Shown: positions 60,679 through 64,000 of the stretch, piece by piece
Layout of the letters: each line of letters begins with the position of its first letter
Position numbering within the stretch: the first letter of the stretch is position 1
Assembly (NCBI GenBank): GCA_948471525.1
Contig: CAOKSY010000002.1
Location: 62,001 to 126,000 of the forward strand
Direction of reading: 5' to 3'
Source of the DNA: an uncultured Clostridia bacterium
GTDB lineage: Bacteria; Bacillota; Clostridia; Christensenellales; UBA3700
Length of the DNA stretch: 64,000 nucleotides
The notes under the pieces: model-generated
Told to the model about the DNA's origin: nothing
What the model saw: only the letters and a program-made list of their open reading frames with translations
Databases searched by the model: none
Position numbers and translations under genes: made by a program

Positions 60679-61047
60679 ATGGAGATTTTTTTGGGATTTC
60701 TAAAAGCGTTTTTGATCGGCGGATTGGTCTGTATGATAGCGCAGATATTCATAAATAAGACAAAGATGACTTCGGCGAGAATACTCGTTATGTTTCTTCT
60801 TTTGGGAGCGTTTTTAGAACTGGTAGGCGCGTTCGAGTATATAGAAAAATTTGCGGGAGCGGGAATTACTATACCCATCACCGGATTTGGAAGCACGATA
60901 GTCAAGGGCGCGAAGGAAGGCGCAAAGATCGGATTGTTCGAGGCGGTGACTTACGGATTCCGAAATATGGCGGCGGGATTGACCGCGGCGATCTTCTTCG
61001 GATTCATATTTGCGCTGATATTCAAATCGCATTCAAAAAAAGTGTAG
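60679..61047 (+). CDS. spoVAE: Stage V sporulation protein AE (SpoVAEb type)
   Basis: SpoVAE (122 aa) is the third channel component, a small membrane protein related to SpoVAC. Four helices are visible, with G-A-G-I-T-I-P-I-T-G-F-G near residues 60-71 matching the conserved loop of SpoVAC. GAGAGG precedes the ATG, one base after spoVAD. C-D-E is the minimal spoVA set in Clostridia. Confidence 0.94.
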   Translation: MEIFLGFLKAFLIGGLVCMIAQIFINKTKMTSARILVMFLLLGAFLELVGAFEYIEKFAGAGITIPITGFGSTIVKGAKEGAKIGLFEAVTYGFRNMAAGLTAAIFFGFIFALIFKSHSKKV

Positions 61048-61053
61048 TATCCG

Positions 61054-61077
61054 GCCGCGTCTTTATATAGACGCGGC
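61054..61077. repeat. GC-rich hairpin after spoVAE
   Basis: A perfect 9-bp stem (GCCGCGTCT / AGACGCGGC) with a TTATAT loop but no T run, perhaps a weak terminator or mRNA end protector. Confidence 0.65.
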
Positions 61078-61114
61078 AATGCAATTATTGCGTACGCGAC
61101 GCATATAATGTTAT

Positions 61115-61774
61115 ATGCAGAAAAGAAAAATTTCGCGCATAAGAAGATTTTTGGCATTTGTAATATCTTTTTTCATTTTGATAGCTTCTTTTTTTTATTT
61201 TAGAAGCAATCTGATTTCCTATGTGGAAAAATATGCCGAAGGTTTGATCACTACCAGAGTAGTAGATATATTCAATACGTCTACTACAGAGGCTCTTACC
61301 GGAGATATGTTTCAGGACAAATCGAATTTTTACGAAATTCGCTATGACGGAGATGGAAACGTGTCTTTGATAAGCACCGATATGGTGGTGATAAACGCTT
61401 TGATGAGAGACGTTGCGGCAATCACGCAGAATTACGTAAATAAACTCTGCGAGCAAGAAGACGTGCAAGTGCCTTACAGCAGTATTTTCGGCAGTATGTT
61501 GCTTGCCAATTACGGCGGTAAGTATACGTTGAATATGGAATTGGTTGGAAATATTCAATGCAATTACCGTACTACGTTTGAGGCGCAGGGCATAAATCAG
61601 ACGCTTATGTGTATGTACATAGATCTGTTTGCCGATATAAGCGTAATGCTTCCGCTCTACGTGAAAAACGTTAAGGTCAGCAATAATATGGTAGTATATC
61701 AAAATTTAATAGTGGGAAAAGTTCCGGAATTTTATTTCCAGTACGGATTGGGATCTATAGATCTTTTGCCTTAA
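61115..61774 (+). CDS. yunB: Sporulation protein YunB
   Basis: A 219-residue YunB family protein with an N-terminal membrane anchor (residues 12-30, after a basic lead) and an extracytoplasmic domain of about 180 residues ending G-L-G-S-I-D. YunB is made in the mother cell under sigma E in Bacillus; its role is unclear. No Shine-Dalgarno site exists. A CATATAAT box at 61102-61109, close to the sigma-E -10 consensus CATACAAT as I recall it, ends five bases before the ATG, so the mRNA may be leaderless. Confidence 0.9.
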   Translation: MQKRKISRIRRFLAFVISFFILIASFFYFRSNLISYVEKYAEGLITTRVVDIFNTSTTEALTGDMFQDKSNFYEIRYDGDGNVSLISTDMVVINALMRDVAAITQNYVNKLCEQEDVQVPYSSIFGSMLLANYGGKYTLNMELVGNIQCNYRTTFEAQGINQTLMCMYIDLFADISVMLPLYVKNVKVSNNMVVYQNLIVGKVPEFYFQYGLGSIDLLP

Positions 61775-61807
61775 ATAGATAAATAAAACGCAATTCTGCA
61801 AAAACGC

Positions 61808-61836
61808 TTGCAAAGCACGTTTATTAATGATAAAAT
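61808..61836 (+). promoter_or_regulatory. Sigma-A promoter of pheST
   Basis: TTGCAA (61808-61813), 17-bp spacer, extended TG (61828-61829) and TAAAAT (61831-61836). The transcript should begin near 61843, the start of the T-box leader. Confidence 0.8.
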
Positions 61837-61842
61837 ATCACT

Positions 61843-62078
61843 AAAGACTGTGATGAGGAGCATATCCCGCAAGAATAGACGTCAGAGAGTTTGCCTCTAG
61901 AGGCTGAAAGGGCAAGCGGTTTGTTCGGGAGAGTTCGCCTCGGAGTTATTTTGCTGAAATAAGTTATACTGTAGGCAAGATCGTCGGCAACGTTATAGCC
62001 GCAACGAGGTCGGCGTATGTCGGCGAAGTTAGGTGGTACAGCGTATATCACGCCCTAATAAACGGGGCGTGTTTTTTT
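61843..62078 (+). promoter_or_regulatory. T-box riboswitch controlling pheS-pheT
   Basis: The leader holds a Stem I region with GATGAGGAG near 61852, a likely specifier TTC (61934-61936, Phe), and the T-box AGGTGGTACAGCG at 62031-62043. The terminator CACGCCC / GGGCGTG (62049-62055 with 62065-62071) is followed by seven T. The bases T-G-G-T (62033-62036) would pair with the A-C-C-A end of uncharged tRNA-Phe and stabilise the antiterminator, turning the operon on when Phe-tRNA is scarce. Confidence 0.92.
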
Positions 62079-62097
62079 ATTTAATGGAGAGGTAAAT

Positions 62098-63117
62098 ATG
62101 AAAGAGAAGATTTCAAAACTTATCGAGCAGGCAAAAATTGCCGTCGAACAAAGTAATACTTTGGCGTTGCTCAATAATGTCAAAGTTAAGTTCTTGGGCA
62201 AGAGCGGCGAACTTACGCAGTTGCTAAGGGGAATGAAAGACGTTCCGCAAGAAGAGCGTCCTATGGTCGGCAAGTACGTAAACGAAGCGAGGGATATTAT
62301 AACCGAGCTTACGGAAAACAAAACGCGCGAACTTTCCCAAGCTGAGATCAATGAAAAAATGAAAAGCGAAAGCGTCGACGTCACGCTCGACGGTAAGCGC
62401 AAAGAAAGGGGAAGTTTGCATCCCTGTACGTTGATCACAGAGGAGATAGTCGATATTTTTACTTCGCTCGGATTTACTTTGGGACAGGGACCGGAGATAG
62501 AGTTGGACAAGTTCTGTTTTCAAATGCTCAATATTCCGCCCGATCATCCCGCAAGAGATATGCAGGATACTTTCTATATTTCCGACGACGTATTGTTGAG
62601 GACGCATACTTCTTCCGTTCAGGCGAGAACTATGATAAATACCAAGCCGCCGATAAGGCTAGTTTGTGCGGGAAAAGTTTACAGACCGGACGACGACGCG
62701 ACTCATTCGCCTATGTTCCAGCAGGTCGAAGGATTGGTCGTAGACGAAAAAGTCACGCTTTGCGATCTCAAAGGATTGTTGGAGACTTTTGCAAAACGCC
62801 TGTTCGATTCTTCTACTAAAGTGAGATTCAGACCTTCGTTCTTCCCGTTCACGGAGCCGAGCGTAGAAGTAGACGTAACTTGTTCGGTATGTCACGGAAA
62901 AGGATGCAGAATATGCAAGGGAACGGGCTGGATAGAGATACTCGGCGCGGGCGTAGTAAATCCCAAGGTATTGGAGAATTGCGGTATAGACAGCAAAAAG
63001 TACAAGGGATTGGCATTCGGTATGGGAGTAGAAAGAGTTGCTATGATCAAATACGGAATACCGGATATGAGAATTCTGTTCGAGAACGACGTAAGATTCT
63101 TGAAAGATTTCAAATAA
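62098..63117 (+). CDS. pheS: Phenylalanine-tRNA ligase alpha subunit
   Basis: PheS (339 aa) is the catalytic class II subunit of the alpha2-beta2 enzyme. An N-terminal coiled coil (about 1-85) binds tRNA. The catalytic part has H-P-A-R-D-M-Q-D-T-F near 155-164, R-T-H-T-S near 173-177, F-Q-Q-V-E-G near 206-211 and F-x-P-F-T-E-P-S near 254-261. GGAGAGG is at 62085-62091. pheT starts 12 bp after its stop. Confidence 0.97.
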   Translation: MKEKISKLIEQAKIAVEQSNTLALLNNVKVKFLGKSGELTQLLRGMKDVPQEERPMVGKYVNEARDIITELTENKTRELSQAEINEKMKSESVDVTLDGKRKERGSLHPCTLITEEIVDIFTSLGFTLGQGPEIELDKFCFQMLNIPPDHPARDMQDTFYISDDVLLRTHTSSVQARTMINTKPPIRLVCAGKVYRPDDDATHSPMFQQVEGLVVDEKVTLCDLKGLLETFAKRLFDSSTKVRFRPSFFPFTEPSVEVDVTCSVCHGKGCRICKGTGWIEILGAGVVNPKVLENCGIDSKKYKGLAFGMGVERVAMIKYGIPDMRILFENDVRFLKDFK

Positions 63118-63129
63118 AAGGAGGTAGAT

Positions 63130-64000
63130 ATGAAAGTTTCTTTGAGTTGGTTAAAAGACTTTGTAGATATAGACGTTACGGTAAACGAACTTGCGGATAA
63201 ATTGGTTGGCGCAGGTTTTGAGGTCGAGGAGATAATAGAATCCGGATCGACTATGAAAAACGTCGTTTTGGGTAAGATCGTAAAACTTGAAAAGCATCCC
63301 GACGCCGACAAATTGCAAATCTGTCAGATAGATATAGGAGCCGGCGAACCGGTGCAGATAGTCACAGGCGCGCAAAACGTCAGTCTCGGCGATCTTGTGC
63401 CGACGGCATTGCACAATTCTCTGTTGCCAACGGGACAGATTATTAAAAAAGGAAAGTTGAGAGGCGTAGCTTCCGACGGTATGCTTTGTTCGGGAGAAGA
63501 ACTCAAACTGAGCGAAGAAGATTATAAGGGCGCCGGAGTTTACGGCATAATGCTTATGAACGGAGAGAAATATCCGCTCGGAACCGATCTCAATGAGATA
63601 TTTGAGAACAGCGACGTCATTTTGGATATAGGCGTGACAGCCAATAGATCGGACTGTAATAGCGTCTTGGGAATAGCAAGGGAAGTCGCTACAGTGCTGA
63701 AAAAACCTTTGAAAATGCCGGAAATGTCTTTCTCTACAGACGGCGCCGTGAACATAAAAGATATAGTAGACGTGGAAGTCGAAGACAGCGATCTTTGTCC
63801 CAGATATATGGCTGCTGCGGTGACGGATATCAAGATCGAGCCTAGTTGCGATTATATTCAAAAAAGATTGAAATCCGTAGGTTTGAAGCCTATAAATAAT
63901 ATAGTTGATATTACCAATTTTGTCCGCGTTGAGATAGGTCAGCCTATGCACGCTTTTGACAGCGCTTGTCTCGAGGGCGGAAAAATCGTTGTCAGAAGAG
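63130..64000 (+). CDS. pheT: Phenylalanine-tRNA ligase beta subunit (5' part)
   Basis: The first 290 codons of PheT, about a third of the usual 800. It opens M-K-V-S-L-S-W-L-K-D-F-V, followed by the tRNA-binding OB domain (residues 40-150, K-H-P-D-A-D-K-L near 56-63) and the start of the B3/B4 editing domain, with N-R-S-D near 174-177. AGGAGG precedes the ATG. The gene is cut by the window end. Confidence 0.96.
   Translation, partial: MKVSLSWLKDFVDIDVTVNELADKLVGAGFEVEEIIESGSTMKNVVLGKIVKLEKHPDADKLQICQIDIGAGEPVQIVTGAQNVSLGDLVPTALHNSLLPTGQIIKKGKLRGVASDGMLCSGEELKLSEEDYKGAGVYGIMLMNGEKYPLGTDLNEIFENSDVILDIGVTANRSDCNSVLGIAREVATVLKKPLKMPEMSFSTDGAVNIKDIVDVEVEDSDLCPRYMAAAVTDIKIEPSCDYIQKRLKSVGLKPINNIVDITNFVRVEIGQPMHAFDSACLEGGKIVVRR

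Overview
The window reads as a chromosome segment of an endospore-forming member of the Clostridia, probably an uncultured one. The basis is a full SpoIIAA-SpoIIAB-SigF operon, SpoVAC/D/E, YunB, GerW/YtfJ, YlxY and DacF-type sporulation genes; AGGAGG-type ribosome sites; sigma-A promoters of the form TTGACT-17-TATAAT; a Clostridia-style IspH-S1 fusion; and heavy use of AGA and ATA codons. A lower rank cannot be assigned from the sequence alone.

Layout. 1-4.4 kb: end of an L35-L20 ribosomal protein operon, a TrmH-family RNA methyltransferase, a DUF1292 protein and secD-secF. 4.5-6.2 kb: an AT-rich, decayed islet (ABC transporter ATPase, truncated permease, broken secreted-type ORF) lying between two related hairpin repeats. 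6.3-13.4 kb: recJ-relA-dtd-MBL hydrolase-hemZ, tightly packed. 13.6-19.0 kb: rpsO-pnp-(LRR protein)-ylxY-mlpA, the Bacillus-like order with one inserted gene. 19.3-28 kb: ftsK-pgsA-rimO-cinA(C-terminal)-recA and rny. 28-30.4 kb: a minus-strand pair (membrane protein and stand-alone Spo0A DNA-binding domain) divergent from a dacF-like gene. 30.5-35.9 kb: M50 protease, scpA, scpB, DUF2953, ytfJ, a second D-Ala-D-Ala carboxypeptidase and rluB. 36.1-41.4 kb: a biotin-dependent, Na+-coupled decarboxylase/carboxyltransferase operon. 41.5-47.1 kb: surE, an HI0933-type flavoprotein, a Cmk-PlsC fusion and an IspH-S1 fusion. 47.2-47.9 kb: six tRNA genes (Pro, Met, Asp, Phe, Thr, Tyr).

47.9-57.4 kb is an accessory region that begins directly after the tRNA cluster. 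It holds an IS200-type element, an XRE regulator, small membrane and unknown proteins, a nucleotidyltransferase, two GNAT acetyltransferases, two small P-loop kinases, an APH-type kinase, a DUF4180 pseudogene, a DUF6273 protein and an Lsa-type ABC-F ribosome protection gene with a leader-peptide/terminator attenuator. Short repeats separate some of these genes like cassette borders. 57.5-61.8 kb: spoIIAA-spoIIAB-sigF, then spoVAC-D-E and yunB. 61.8-64 kb: a T-box controlled pheS-pheT operon; pheT runs off the window.

The most notable observations are: several genes with a sigma-A promoter so close to the start codon that their mRNA should be leaderless; the ABC-F attenuator; an insertion-sequence 5' hairpin that would hide the transposase ribosome site only in read-through transcripts; a carboxyltransferase operon with all parts of a Na+-coupled transcarboxylase; a stand-alone Spo0A output domain; a forespore-type promoter that starts inside the sigF terminator and precedes a 44-codon ORF; and repeat-bounded gene cassettes. 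All calls were made by eye without database searches.
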